A DNA stretch of 64,000 nt, taken from assembly GCA_025174535.1 (NCBI GenBank), contig JALBUN010000049.1, forward strand, positions 1,302,001 through 1,366,000, in the 5' to 3' direction. Position 1 is the first letter of the stretch; the number at the start of each line of letters is the position of its first letter. Below the pieces are notes generated by a model. That model did not search any database. It had not been told where the DNA came from and was given only the letters and a program-made list of their open reading frames with translations. The position numbers and the translations under genes are program-made. Origin of the DNA: Cantharellus purpuraceus (lineage: Eukaryota; Basidiomycota; Agaricomycetes; Cantharellales; Hydnaceae). Shown here piece after piece: positions 22,007 to 35,796 of the stretch.

Positions 22007-25000
22007 GCTCGGTGATATATGACTCGATGAGGTTGGTAAGGGGTTGATGTCGTGAGTCAGAAGACGAATGCGAGGGTGTTTGAATGAAGGGAGAGTACGG
22101 TGATGAGGAAAACTGCACACGACGAGTCTGGTAGAGCTGATGAAGAGAGACGGCTGGAGACAGTCAGCCTGGCTTTATAAGATGTCCAAGACCGGGAAGG
22201 TTCCAACTAATCACAGTAATAGAACGTGTCCGCCTAGTGAGGCGTTATTGTAGTATAAGTAGAGTCGATCGTGATATGAAACGAACGCCACCAGCGACGC
22301 CAGGATTTACGTAGGAGTCAGAAGATTATTTGACTCCTTGTTGTTCTGCCAGCTGATCAAGACCGCGCATACGCGCCCGTGCCACGAGTCTAATGCTGTG
22401 AGCAGGCGCGCGCTGATCACTGGATGGCGCGCAGGTGCGATACTGCGCGATACAATCAACATCAAAGCCGGAGCTCCAATCACGAGAGGGGTTTCATCTT
22501 AATCAAAAGAAACCCCGAAAATATCGATAGAATAGTAAAGGTTGCCCGTTAGACCTGAATAAAAGCAACAATCAGAGCCAGGTTCAGATTCCTAGTAAGG
22601 TTGTCTCGGATTAATGAAGCTTTTTGTGCGGGGCTATCCATTAGAGCGCTAGTAGTCCTATCGTGCGCATGTGCAGGTTCCTATTCCGGATTGGGGTGAA
22701 TAAAAAGCGGTGTGGGCGCTTCCCATCACGTGAGAAGAAAACTCTCTTGAGCTCTATCTTTTTCATCTCCTACTTTGGTCTCTCTAGTCTTTGAGCTCGG
22801 TGCAGTGCCCATAGATTTATTCCTCACGAGGGAGATGGAGCCAGTGTTCCCCGTCCTGGCCATGGAGTTGCACTGACAGGCCACCATGAGCTCAGCTCTG
22901 TTTAACTTAGTCCCGTAAGTCGATTGGCCTCGTGTCGACTGCTGCAGCTCATTCTTACTCCTTTTAGTTCTCCAAATCAGCTCAATATTGATGGGAATAG
23001 TTGCCGATCGATAACAATCAAGGCCATGTGATCGAGTCCATGGGCTTTTCCAATGCTCTGCTTCTTAAGCTACGGGCAGTCACCGCGTCCAGGTTACACC
23101 CACTTGAACCTACTTGAACTGATGGAAGACTTTCGCCTACTAGTCTTAAATAACGAGCCGAGATGTCAGGAATTGTCGTAACTACATTTACCCAGAGCCT
23201 TCACAGATCGTCAATCGGTATCACCCACGTCATATTCTGATACTCCTTCGCTCTCCTTAGTCCAATTCAATATCAAAGGATGCTCCAGCATTGTGCCTCA
23301 TAATGGTATCATGGATGGATATGGTACACAATATAAGTATGGCGATTGATCACCGTACCCTGACATGCAACTCGCTCACTCACCAGGCTGTCCTTGTTAT
23401 GCGCGACTTCTTTCTCAAATTCCTTGTCATTTTTTTTTGTATCCCTGTGACATTGGTTCCTTTGCAAACTTCGTAAATGCGCTGCCAGAGCACCTTGACG
23501 ACAGGACCACATGCATTCAGCTAATGAAGGATCGCCTGCCGAACGTTGTCTGTAGTTCAGGATTGGCTGCCAAACTGGCTATCGCCGCAATATTGACATG
23601 TGATGCAGGTAAGTATAGCAGTCTGGTAGGGCAAGATGCTTGGAGGCATGAAGTGGATTCTCGATACGAATGCTTTGATACCTCACGGATGGAACGACAG
23701 CACTCGCCTGATCACACGAAGGATTCCCCTAATGGGCGTGCTTCTTGTTGCCATGCAGGTCGGCCTCTGAACGTTTGTTTTTGGTTTTGGGGGACACGTT
23801 GACGGTGGGACTTACGATGAAGCCCGCAAAATGCCACCTGTCTCGCTGCACCCAGGCTCATTGGCTCTCGCACCTACCGTTGACAACGCAACCAGGATAC
23901 TATCCGAGCGATAGCCCATGGTCTGCGAGGGTGGGTTCTCTTGCGAGCAGACAAGTGACAGCCAACACGATGACCCGCCTCACAGGGATGGATCATCTAG
24001 TGGGGAGTATGCACAGGCCCTTCAGCTCTTTCATCTCGCATGATCTAATCCGAAGTCCAGAGTCATGCCTGTAAGTCAGCGGTAAGCAGGAACATATTGC
24101 GCCGCAAATCAACAGCTCACAGAATAGGACTTGAAGTGTGCGGCTATTTGGATGAAATCGTCAACTGTGCTTTCGCCCCTATGGGAAATTCTAAGGCGAG
24201 ATCTACTTAAGTGAAATTCTGGCAAAGCCAAAGGGGTACCTGTTGTCTCTGCTAGTCCCTACCTACCATCAGCCGGATGGCTCACACCTCTATCAGCCTA
24301 GACAGTTACTAAATCTGCGCTGCTCCTTTCTTGATCGACCGACTGTTTATCGTACCTTATGTGAACCATACCGTCTCCCCTCCCTCTCTCCATATGTGCT
24401 GCATGCCAAGGGGATCAAACACGGGGGTAATGGTGAGCCACTTCTCGAGGCACTGTTCTACATACGATGTGGTCGGCTCTGCTATCCAGAACAATGCACT
24501 TGATATTTTCATGCAGTGCTTGTAGATGGAAGCACCACAGGGCCAGAGTCCCCATCGGGGAAGATGGCTAGTCCTATGAACCAACCAAACTGCTCCCCGT
24601 CTTCCGCTCTGACCATCTGCTGCATGTGGTGCGGGGGAAGGATGGGAGAGGATGTCGATCCCTTCTTGAGGCGCAGTTCTGCATACGGTATGCCTGACTC
24701 CGCCATCCCGAAGAATGCCCTTTGACGTCATCGTAGAACTTCCATCTGACATTATTACAATGAAGTCATCGTCAACGTCATGGAAGATGGAAATGGAAGA
24801 TAGTCAGTGCCATGGAAGATATCATAATGAGCAAGGCTTCGCGTGGTAGCACCACATGATTATTGATGGGAACCTAGGTAGACGTCGCATCAAATGCATC
24901 GAACACACCGAGTTTGTTTGCAAATCGTTGTCGATTGTATGCTGCTGCTCCTTGACAGATGGGTCAGCCAAGAAACCCTTCTCTGGCCCTTCTTATTGCC

Positions 25001-25777
25001 CACTTTTGTCCTGGTGTCATCGATTTGAAGTGTGCCTACACTCCACTGAGATGGTCATGCTTATGGTTGCATGGCACAGAAACCCACAGACCATAATTCC
25101 ATGAACCTCAATGTGCCTCACGAGGCCTGTGCCCGTGATAGAACTCGTAATTTGTATGCGTATGCCCGTATTCTTAACGGAGGTGAACATCCACCGCTTG
25201 AGAATATGTAGGTATAGATGCCAAGGGGAATTTTATCGCCCCCGTGATCATAACACTCGCAGCGTGCCGAGGGGCCCTGTGACGCGTGTATGGCGCATCT
25301 TCCCGTCTCATCTTCCCGTATCGCCTTCTGTGGCGATCCCCGAACTGGGTCGGGCCGACGGGCATCATACATATCTCGCTAACACCTACTGAAAAATTTC
25401 GACATTTAAGTTGACTTCGAACCTCCCGGAAGTCGGCGTGACATGTGACGTGTGACGCCGCGATCGAAGCGAAGCGTGTGATGTGTGACTATTCGCGTAC
25501 ACATTTGCAACGTGGACACCTAATCTTAATGAGAACCCAAACCTCGTGTCTCCTTCGTGTAGTCAATGTTTTTCAAGATTCATTCATCCTGCCTAACGAT
25601 GACAATGCATCTGGGATGATACAAAGAGCCTGGCTCTGCAAAGGACGGGAATGAACGGTAGTGGATTCGGTCATAACTCTAGAGCAGCGAACCAAAAAGA
25701 CAAATTAAAATCTATAGATATACAGACGTCATAATGGTATAGGATAGGTCATTGAAACAATCGTGATGGTCAAAGAT
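22007..25777. other. 3.8 kb without a supported gene
   Basis: CpG content is like that of the genes rather than of the transposon blocks. A possible short spliced frame starts at an ATG near 22887 (MSSALFNLVP, GTAAGT donor after it) but ends soon. Plus-strand frames at 23365-23802 and 23745-24074 and minus-strand frames at 24357-24752 have no recognisable domain. Two weakly similar segments at about 24390-24500 and 24610-24725 suggest an old internal duplication. Could be a decayed gene or long non-coding RNA territory. Confidence 0.35.
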
Positions 25778-26383
25778 CTATGGTGACCATGCTCTGTTCA
25801 TGTAGTGCCATTCGATAGGTATATCGCCTACAGAGAGGTCGGCGAGTTGCTGAAAGACATCAGGAGACATATCTGAACATGAAAGATGATATTAGACACC
25901 GCACACGAGAAATCTAAAGATAACATACCTAAGGAGCCTTGAGCACACGACGGACAACTGTCTTGCACTACTCCAAATGCAGTGTTACCGTTGGCGGTGT
26001 TGGTGATGTGGACCCACTGAAACCAATACGACTATCAGAACAAACTTGTCAGACAGACCAGGAAATGGCATGGACAGACCTGACCGCAATTGCTACCATC
26101 ACCATATATCTGTGTAGAAATGGCAATAATGGGGTCGTTGCTGTTACTTTCTGAACCACAGTTGCCAAGGCCAGGCTATGTAACCATGTGAGTCAAGAAG
26201 GTGTTGAGCAAAAGGATCACGACCTACGTAAAAGTAAGTACCCCGCCCTGAGTGATTGACTCGGGGTGATAGAGTGGTCGTATAGCCAGCGTCGTTGTCA
26301 AGAGAGACGGGAGCAGCCAATATGCTCAAGACGAGGGAGAGGAAGAATATGGGAAGGCTGAGGAACGTGATACGATAGACCAT
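25778..26383 (-). CDS. Secreted expansin-like (RlpA/DPBB) protein, 144 aa, 4 exons
   Basis: Exons 26383-26228, 26175-26080, 26016-25929 and 25872-25778 join to 435 nt in frame. Signal peptide residues 1-24 (YRITFLSLPIFFLSLVLSIL then AAP). The mature part is one double-psi beta-barrel: RGTYFYPGLGNCGSESNSND, then IAISTQIYGDGSNCG, VHITNTANGNTAFGVVQDSC, PSCAQGSLDMSPDVFQQLA and a C-terminal IEWHYM. Cysteines and the G-TYF..G-G-CG, D-SC-SC and LD-SP elements match single-domain fungal expansin-like proteins (rare lipoprotein A-like). These bind or loosen polysaccharide without known hydrolysis. No carbohydrate-binding module is attached. No single frame shows the gene because introns split it. Confidence 0.88.
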
Positions 26384-29357
26384 GATTGACGAGCAGCACG
26401 TGTAATACTGGTGTGGAGAGGTGTCCGTGTGGCTCTTTCACAACCGATGGCCATGTATTGCTGACTGTTTATATATCTGCAGACAGACGCGCATGCGGCC
26501 TACCTTGCGTTTGTAAAAAAATTTGCAGCAAGGCCAGAAGCGCTCGTTGTATTCCAGGGGCGGTGAAAATCAGGATGCGAACATACTCAGTCCGGTCCTC
26601 GACGAAATCAGCAATGGATAAAGCATCATGAGGAGGTGATAGGCCAAACGCGCGCATTGGACGCATTCGTTGCGCACAAAGCTCGCCTCGGAGATGAATT
26701 ACTTCCAATCCTCTGCATTGGCTGAAGCTGGTAGTTTGGTACGGCAAATTGGACATGCCAACAGTGCCGTCAAGGGTAGTAACCATAGGTGAACATTCAA
26801 GTTGACAACAGTCACCCTGATGAGCATGTCTTTGACTACGGCCGTTGCAATGGGTGTGTTCGTTGTATGACCGACATTGTGGCTTGGTGGCCGATGCCAC
26901 GGTTTAGTGCCCTACGGCAAATGCCGATCGGAACGCCTTTGGGTAGCGAAGTTCCTTGGCTGATGCCTCACTACTTCACTACAAACTTCGTTGCGTCATC
27001 TCGTTAAAGAACACTAGTGGCCCTCTGCATAGCCGACACTAGCTTGGAACTACTCGCTCTGCACTTGGAGGCAATTATCCAAGTTCTTACTTTGAATGCT
27101 TGATCTCTCCTTATTTTCAGCTGATATGCATGAGGTAGAGCCCATGTCAGTCTCTCAATCACTTTGGCAGGTTTTTGTCTCGTTTTCCATACTTTAGCTT
27201 GTCAGGTTATATACTTGCCCATTTGATGGACCTCTATGCAGCGCCTAATCCGCAACAGCGGCTTCGTCAAGTCAGCACAGGTGAGCTGTTTGGAGATGCA
27301 CGAGCAAATTCCATACGAGAATGATGGATGTTATGTTTCATATATTTTGTAGCTTCGGGTACTTGACGGAGCTCCATGCGCATGAGAGACATCGACGAGC
27401 GGAGCTCCCGCGCGTTAATACTATACCACCTTCCCCTTTGCGCCGAAGCTGTGACTTGAATCACGCAATCGATTTTACCCCCCTCACTGCCTTGGGGTTC
27501 ATACTTCGGTTTCGCGCACCAGCGCATCAGTATACAGAGCTCATTATACACAATTAAACACAGTTGACCGGTGTTTCAGCACACCATACTTACGCGATGC
27601 CGCACCGTGTGACTGCACTTTGACTGCAATCGCGACAGACCTAATATTGAGAAGCATGTTAATGAACTACCCTGAGAAAGTACCCCGAGTCTCACATACT
27701 ACCATAAAGGGATAGCGTAGTGCATCAGGCAATCGGCCGGTAAGCCACAATTCAAACCTTGTTGGTCAACCTCATTGAATCCATGAGTCCCTTTCATGCA
27801 GCTTCCGTCGACACCAAGCAAAGAAGGCCTTTTTCAATGACATGTCAGTATATTGATATAACTGGCCTCCTTCAGGTCATCGTCACCTGGCCTGGCCCAG
27901 ACGCTCTGGCGAATAAGTTGATGAGATTTCGACGTTAGATGCGGTTACTGAAAAGTTCCGAATCCTGCTTGATCTTGTCGAAAGAGTGCCCTATGGGCTC
28001 TCTAAGCAAAGTGGTGCTCATGCCTTTCGTTGTTAGTAAGCCTGACGCTGTCGAGCTAGGTCAGGGATTAAAGGCCGAATTCAATTGAATGATGTGGTCG
28101 AGGTATGGACTTTCATGTTGGCAATAACTGTTCATGAAGGTCAGGAACACTCCGAAACACGGACTACCCCTGCATTGTATTCAGCTGATTGTCCTCTGCG
28201 ACTCTGCCAAGTGGCGAGCTTACCTATGAGAGAGGGGGATCGAGGATTGTTTTGGCACAGGTGATTTTCATCAGTTGGGTAGTGCAAGCACAGGTAAGAC
28301 AGAGCTTAGTCCCGGATTGGTATCCAATGGCCACGTTATAATGCCTGAGTCAGTATGTATTCCCTTCAAGTTCTTGCCTTCTGCAGGTTTTAGATTTAAA
28401 ACAGTGTCTAACAGTCAACAACGACATTCCGTAGTTTTTGAGTCGACCCTTCCTATTCTTCTCTTGGGTCTGTTTATCGATGCCTCGGTACAATGCCTTC
28501 AATGAGTCAATGATCATGTGCCTTTCTGGACACGGAGACGTATTACTTTCCAGGGACAAGAAGTTCATCAGGCAGTCTCCTTCAAGATCCGGCGGTCATG
28601 TAGATCCCTTCCAAATCCAGCTTGAGGAATGCTGGATCGGGCTCTATGGAGTTGCTGGTGGCACATGGAGCCATGTGAGGATTGCTTCCTATGTTAATAT
28701 GAGAGTCATGCCTCATAAGAAGGGCTGTTGGTCTGGCCTCTCCCTCCATTCACATGCAAACAACGCGGTAAGAATGCCTGCCTTGGAAAGTGAGGTAACT
28801 TGAAGATAAAAGTCATATGCTATCAGCTCCTTCGAAGACGAGAGATGGATTTATGTATGCGTACCCCACCCAGTGCTTTCTAATTCCACTAATGATCGAC
28901 GATGGTTTTTGACGCTAGCTGTCAAAAATTATCTTCGGTCATAGTAGGTCGCCTTTCAGTACCTAAGGGCGCCAGGTCCCATGACATGACTCGAACAGTC
29001 CAGATAATCCCATCGTTAGTATTTTGAGTTAAAGGATTGTGGTCGTCCAGACTAAAGACGACGAGTCTTTCTCCAATGGGATTTATTATTTTCGATTCCT
29101 CGCATATTTGGTGAAGGTCGTTTCTCAGTTGAACGGCTTAGTTGGCACTGGAGGGATTGGATAAGAATTCCCACTGACAATTCTGCATCTATCTTGTGGG
29201 CAGCACAGTTTTCCGCAGCAAGTTGTTCCCATACAGCGATCAGTGACAAAACGATTTGGCTTACGCGCCTATGGTCAACGCCCGACGCGTAGTCACGTGT
29301 TCATCCACGTGATAGAGGGTACTGCGTGGTCTCCTCCACTCTACCACACCCAGTGCG
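26384..29357. other. 3 kb without a supported gene
   Basis: The longest frames are 26469-26900 (minus, 143 codons) and 28438-28803 (plus, 121 codons). Neither shows a domain, a plausible splice partner or a signal peptide. Sequence composition resembles the gene island. No repeats with other parts of the window were noticed. Confidence 0.35.
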
Positions 29358-32300
29358 ATGCCCGGTTCCAGCTTTGGTAGTGAACTTCCTGTGCGTAGGA
29401 AGCTTCCTTCTTGGCAGATGTTTTCACATATTCCTGTAGGACAAGGTTGACAAGATCGCGAGTATATCGGATGTCCAACTAGGCTTGGTGAGCGATGTGC
29501 GTGCCTTTGACTTGCGCTGCGCGATAGTTTCCATCTTGTAACATGACTACGTCTCCAGATACGAGAGTTATTCAGAGAACGTGTTGTCCTGGAGAAGGAG
29601 TACGCATCTAAGCTCCAAACACTCGCCAAGAAGGCTGGAGAGAAGAAGGCAAAGCGAATGTCAAAGTTAGTCTTGGGCGACGAGCCTACCCAACTTTGGA
29701 CGGAAGAGACAGTGAAGAAAAGGTGCGTGTCTTCTACGTGTTTAGATAATATGCCAGTCGCCGACATGTCCGGCATGTAAAAGCACATTTGACAACGCCT
29801 ACTCGAAGCTACTATCCTCGTTAGAGAATGGTGCTCAGGATCACTTGGTTCTGGCAGATTCATTGTCTTCTCAGGTCAATGAAGAGCTCAAGAAGCTTGA
29901 CCGGAAGCATGATGAGGCGAAGAAGAAGGTGAGCTAGCTCTACAATGGCGTGGATACAAATGGCATGAATATGATCGGGTTTAGCAACTGCAGTTCTTCG
30001 AGAAAATATTGGCGGATAATTCTAGAGCAGCAAACGATCGTTTGAAGGTGCACTATGATTCCTCTTCGATTGAACTTTGATTTGAGTTGTCTTACCGTTT
30101 CACTCAGGCGAAGCATAAGGTAACACCATAACAGAAGACTGTCATGCCATGACTTATCGTATTTTACAGTATGATGAAGAATGCATGGAAGTAGAGTCGT
30201 ATCGGCATAAACAGGTGCTTGTCCCCGTTTTGATCGTGATACAATCTTGAACTATGCATACAAATACTAAATTGACATGTTTAAGGACCGTGCTACTGAC
30301 GATAAACATGCGGAGCGTGCATCGAAACAACTTGAGCAGCAGAAGATCGACATGTTGGATGGAAAGAAGTGCGTATCATATATGATGTTCTCAGGGCCTC
30401 TTTCGTTCCTACGATTCAGTCAACTTTTGATTACTACTCGTAATGTGAAAATACTCATGGTGTTTTGCCAGTACATACCTGATTACTTTGGCGATCTTCA
30501 ATACCATCAAAAACAAATTCTACGAGCAGGACCTACCATTACTCGAAAACGTTAGTAGCCAAGTTTTGCACTTCATGAAAAGCGATTGACATCCACTTTC
30601 TCCCAGCAATTCCGTATGTTCAATCCCCCCCCTTGCTGTATCATTCATTTGTGACAGCGATATGGACCAGAATCCATACAAGCACATTTAATTACATCAC
30701 TGACTGCAATTCTCCAACACTCGCAATCCTTAATCGAGACACACCTCGTTTCCCTCCAATCGCGAACTAAGGCAGTCGAGACTGCACTTTCCCAAGTCGA
30801 CCCCGAATTAGACCAAGATCTGTTCATAGAATACAATCGTGATCAAGGAGAATTCAAGATACCAGATGACTTGAAATTTGAGCCTTGCGAAGGCTATTAT
30901 GATACGGTATTTGTTATACAGGCTCAGAGGAGATTATGCATCCACATCATACACGTTTCATAGGGTGAGCTGAACATCGAACCAGCGCCCAAGGTGTTCC
31001 TTCAGAACAAACTTAGTCGATGCCGCAATAAGTTAAAGGAGTTGGACTTGTTGCTAACCCCGAAGAGTGAGTTTATTTCTGATGACTTCCTTCGATTTGC
31101 AAGAAAGATTACATATGATACTAAAGAGCATGAGGTGGAGAAGTTGGAGGGAGTCGTGAGCGCATATACTCAAGATAGGACTCTTGGTGACCTGGATGAA
31201 GTTAGAGAAGTAAACTGATGGCGCTTTGGGGATTTATTCTATTATTATTGACATGGTATTATATAGGAATTCTTTGAGGCACAGCGACAACTCACCTATC
31301 TTTCGACATCCCACTCAATTTTAACTACTGAAATTGAGGTAATATCGACGGCGTTGGGAGGTGCGTCGAATAACCTGAGAAGGGACACAGTTTAAACGGA
31401 ATTAATTGGGTAGATGACGAAGGGGCGCAAAGGCCACATTCATTCAAAAGTTCTTCGTTCAGCATTCCTACGCAGTGTGGATATTGCAAGGTCAAACGAG
31501 TCGTATCTCTGTCCACCCTTTGTAACCGCTTTCTCATGTCATTATCCCTTGCAGTCTTCCATTTGGGGCCTCACAAAGCAAGGAAAGACTTGCAAGCTTT
31601 GTGGTCTATCGGTGCATTCTAGGTGTGAACTTAAGGTAAATCCAAGCTTGTTCTCTCCTCTTTGGAATTCGTGGCGAACTTTTACACTAGATTCCGGCGG
31701 AATGCTCCGGCAGCCATACCGGAAGTCATGTGCGCAACTCTGCTTCAATATCGCGTGTCCCATCACAGCAGTCTGCCAAGGGTGAATATTTCTGCACGTA
31801 ATAACCACGGCGATTGGGAGTTATTTACAATGTGACAGCCGATGTGAAGTCGCCCTCATCCTCTTCGTTTACTCGTCCACATGCCGCAAATGGTCATGAC
31901 GAGGGACATCCTAACGCAACTGTCTTATTTTCTTTCGAGGCTTCGTCTCCCTTCGAACTATCCGTCACCGGTACGTCCAATGTTTAATCGGCAGTGTCAC
32001 TCACTCGCTCATGACTAACGAATATTTCGACTTGCAGCTGGAGAGTCGGTAAAGTTATTAGAGGTCGATGATGGGTCTGGCTGGATCAAAATCGCAGATT
32101 CTCAAGGAGGCAAGGGGCTTGTGCCAGCATCCTATGTTGAGCTGTCCGACGTTGAGGTCGAAGGTGCCCATTCTCCATCTCCGACCTTGGAAACTCCATC
32201 ACAAGGTGATGGAACGTATGGTAAGGCAGGGAGGTGGCCCTGTGTCTAATTGCAACTGAATGGCTTTTTAGTTCGGGCACTTTACGCCTATAAGTCTCAA

Positions 32301-32462
32301 GGTGCTGATGAGTTGTCACTTCAAGAGGGGGAGACCATAGAGTTAACTTCTGGACCAACCGGCGGACGACATTATGCAGAAGGTTGGTGGGAAGGGATCC
32401 ATTCGTCTGGGCAGAAAGGCATATTCCCCAGCAATTATGTGAGTGCACGAAAGTCGACGTGA
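29358..32462 (+). CDS. BZZ1: Bzz1-like F-BAR, C1 and double SH3 protein, many exons
   Basis: ATG at 29358 (MPGSSFGSELP), exons 29358-29390, 29440-29496, 29559-29722, 29784-29928 are in frame and continue in short exons to TGA at 32460-32462. The N-terminus is an F-BAR/FCH module (LFRERVVLEKEYASKLQTLA, KKAGEKKAKRMSKLVLGDEP, then a long helical region with QQKIDMLDGK). A C1-type zinc domain follows near 31440-31640: PTQCGYCK, SSIWGLTKQGKTCKLCG, HSRCELK. Two SH3 domains close the protein: SGWIKIADSQGGKGLVPASY and FVRALYAYKSQGADELSLQE..GIFPSNYVS. This order is that of yeast Bzz1, which bends membranes at endocytic sites and promotes Las17/WASP-driven actin assembly. Exon borders in the 30.0-31.3 kb part were followed only roughly. 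Confidence 0.9.
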
Positions 32463-33623
32463 ACCCTGTGCGTACATAATTGTTGATCTGTGTTAAAGGT
32501 GACGTTGGCATGAACGCAATCACAAAGTCTCGGTCACTGCATGTTTCGTAGATATCCGGTTTGGTGCATGGACTGTTAGCGGACTCTCCTAGATTACAAA
32601 ACATGCATCATGCAATATAATTTTCAGACAAGACTCCAGCGATACCTAAGTCTTATGGAGAACTTGTAGAGGGACACACGTGATAACAAACTCGCTTACA
32701 GGGTGGCATCTACGCTTGTCCAATGATCAATGCCTTCTCCAGAGAGCGTTTTATTAGCTCGGGATCAGTATTATTACCAGCGGACTGCAAATGTGCCTCT
32801 TCCAGTGAGACGTGGAGATGCCAAGTCTGTTGTGTTCAACATATGATCTGTTGGATGAAGTGAACTTTCATCATGATACCATCTGATTCGCACAAATGTC
32901 ATGCCTTGTGCATGAAGACCAGATGAATGAAGGGATCCGCGAATGCTTTATGTTGTCAGCTATAAGACGGCATCGGAACAGAGGGCATTTAGCATGGCAC
33001 CTCCGGCCTGAAGTTCTAGTTTAGCTAGATTTTGGTTATGTCTGAAAAGGGGTGCCGACCCAGTCGCCTTACCCAGTCGGCCGCCTGCAGCGTTACTATG
33101 GCTCGCAGTAGCCGTTATGCCCGTTGTGAGCGATTTAAAGTTTCGGGCAGTGAAATATATTACATAATTAGTACTCTCGGCTTTAGCCGAGCCATGATGG
33201 CTGGGTAGGAGACTGGTCAGACGAGTGTGTGACCTCTCCATAGAATTTGCAACTGGTTTGCATCTAGGCGACCTGTCATCGGCTAGTCCTCGGCTCATTG
33301 ATTGATGCGAAACTTTTGGAACCAGATATTATGAAACTTTTGGCCAACGAACAGTCTTTAAATCGCAGACTTATCAAATATTTCAAGGGTTGAACTGTTG
33401 TCGTAAGCATATTGTGAAAGGGATCGCTTTCTGCTCGTGTGCTTATATTAATGTGTATTGTTCTAATATTGGTCTTAGAAATAATTTCTCCAGTCCCATC
33501 ATCCCAATTGGCCACACCTGAGCTGTTTGCGGTTGCAATAGATATCATGGTTTCCTCGGAGATCTAGCACAGGGTACTTAGCTTGATGTGTCGTCTTGCT
33601 TCCCAAATCCTAGCATTCACGCC
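32463..33623. other. Intergenic, no gene seen
   Basis: Between two plus-strand genes. Minus-strand frames at 32960-33298 and 33276-33548 lack domains. Nothing further. Confidence 0.45.
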
Positions 33624-35679
33624 ATGTCCAGCCAACTTCTTGACACGGCTTCGAAACATCGCTGGTCTCTCTCTGGTCTAGCAGACCAGGCGTGGAACAG
33701 TGCTTGCGAGCGAGTTATAAGCACGGGATGGAAGCCCCTTGCACGGGTTGCGGAGGCTGGCGTTGTAGCGTGAGTATCGTGTCCTAAACCTTTGAAGTCA
33801 AGAACAATTATCATGCGTTTGAGCAGGTTGATGCAAAACATCACACGTGGTCACCTTAAAGTCCTTACTTATTCTCACATCTACAATTTTCCTGCGCTAT
33901 CCAGATCCCCAGAGGACAACGAGTTTCCACACCTAAAAGCGGAGCTTCGCGTTACAAACGATGTATTTTGGATCAGACTGTTTACAATGAGTGACCTCGG
34001 CTTTGCTGAGGCGTACATGTATGGAGATGTTGAGTGTGATGACTTGGTTTCTGTTTTCGAAGTGCGTGCAGTGGTTCTATGTCTCAAGCGCGGTCAATGA
34101 AAGGCTGTCTCTCTGTATAGATGTTTGTGCATAACCGGGAAAACCTTTCCAGTCTCACCTCAAGTATATCCTACTTGTTCACGCTCCCCCAAGCCCTTAC
34201 CAGCTCTCGCTTTTTGAACACCATCTCAAATTCACGCTCCAACATTTCTGCGCACTACGATATATCCAACGATATGTTTTCAGGTGCAGTGTTTTCGAGC
34301 AGCGTGTTCCTCTCACACCCATTCGGCACCCACAGGGTTTTTGTCTGAGGATATGACCTACTCGTGCGCCATATTCGAAGACCTCGACGGAGACCTGAAA
34401 AACGGTATCCAGGACCGCGGTTCCTGGTCCGGAGGCGAGGGCCTTGAACGTATCGACACCAAACGGAACGCCTCCAGTATGCCGTCCCTTCTGCCCCCGC
34501 CTAGCTACGACGACACCTTATACCACGCCCAACTGCGCAAGCTGCACCATATCATTAGAAAGGCGGACATTCGTCCCGGGCATCGGGTGCTTGAGGTCGG
34601 CTCGGGATGGGGGAGTCTGGCGATCGAGGCGGTGCGGCTGACCGGGTGTACAGTGGATACGATTACGCTATCAGTGCATCAGCAGGCGCTGGCGCAGCAG
34701 CGCATCCGCGAGGCGGGCCTCGGGGACAAGATCACGGTGCATTTGATGGATTATCGGCATATGCCCGAGGCATGGGCGGGGGTGTTTGATAGGTTTGTGA
34801 GCGTGGAGATGATAGAGGCGGTGGGGAGGGAGTTTTTGGATACGTATTGGGGTGTGGTGGATTGGGCGTTGAAGCGGAAGGGAGGTGTGGGTGTTGTGCA
34901 GGTGATCACGATCCCCGAACCTCGTGAGTCTGAGTGGGCTATTTCATGCATATTTCTGTTGATATGGTGAGACGTGTGAAGGGTTTGACCGCTATATACG
35001 GGAGATTGACTTTATTCGCAAATGGGTACGTCCAGGAGCATTTTCATATGAAGGGCATATTTTTGATTCTTTCTACTTGGCAGAGTATGTGTTCACTACA
35101 TCTTTCACAAGTTAATAGTTGCTTAGCCTCGACTGCCAGTTTTCCCTGGTGGCTTTCTTCCAACACTAACATTACTCCTAAGCACTCTCCAAGCAGGCTC
35201 GCATGGGCGGTTGATCGTCGATAGTGTGGTAAATATTGGACCACACTATGCACGTACATTGCGGGAATGGCGTCGGAGATTCCTAGAACGCTTCAATACC
35301 GTCATTGTCCCAGCTCTGATGAGGGAGTATCCGGACGTGATGGGCGGGGAGAGGGAGAAGGAGATTGAAGTATTCAAACGCAAGTGGATTTGTGAGTGCT
35401 ACATTACTAAGCTTTTATTATACGATGCTTTAATCACGTGCCGTTGGCTACAGATTATTAGTGAGTTGTATTTGCATCCATTGATGTTGGCTGCTGATTT
35501 CGTCAATGAAGTTGCTATTGTGAGGTTGGATTTACAACACGCACACTGGGAGGTGGGTAGTCATTCTAATAAGTCTACTTTCTACGTGTGCTTGATCTCA
35601 TCCCACATTTTTTCTAGACCATATCGTTACTTTCACAAGGGAAGGAAACACGGCATACGGGTGTAATGTATACAACTAG
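33624..35679 (+). CDS. cfs1: Cyclopropane-fatty-acyl-phospholipid synthase, Cfs1-like
   Basis: ATG at 33624 (MSSQLLDTASKHRWSLSGL). The N-terminal domain contains RVTNDVFWIRLFTMSDLGFA and EAYMYGDVECDDLVSVFE. Then HYDISNDMF is joined over an intron to GFLSEDMTYSCAIF, a hallmark of cyclopropane synthases. The SAM-binding motif is VLEVGSGWGSLAIEA, followed by SVHQQALAQQRI, DRFVSVEMIEAVGREFL, VFPGGFLPTLT and LREWRRRFLERFN. The last exons read YCYCEVGFTTRTLGDHIVTF and end at TAG 35677-35679. The enzyme moves a methyl group from SAM to a double bond in membrane lipid acyl chains. In Coprinopsis a homologue (cfs1) is needed for fruiting initiation. All introns found keep frame; one acceptor near 35127 is uncertain by four residues. 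Confidence 0.92.
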
Positions 35680-35796
35680 GAGGCTCAGGGATTCGGCGCT
35701 TTGTGTGTAGGCTAAACAGACAGACAGTGTGGAAACTGGCCTTGTTCCCATATGTCACAACGTCTACTATTAGGCAATGGTATTTCAAATCATCCG

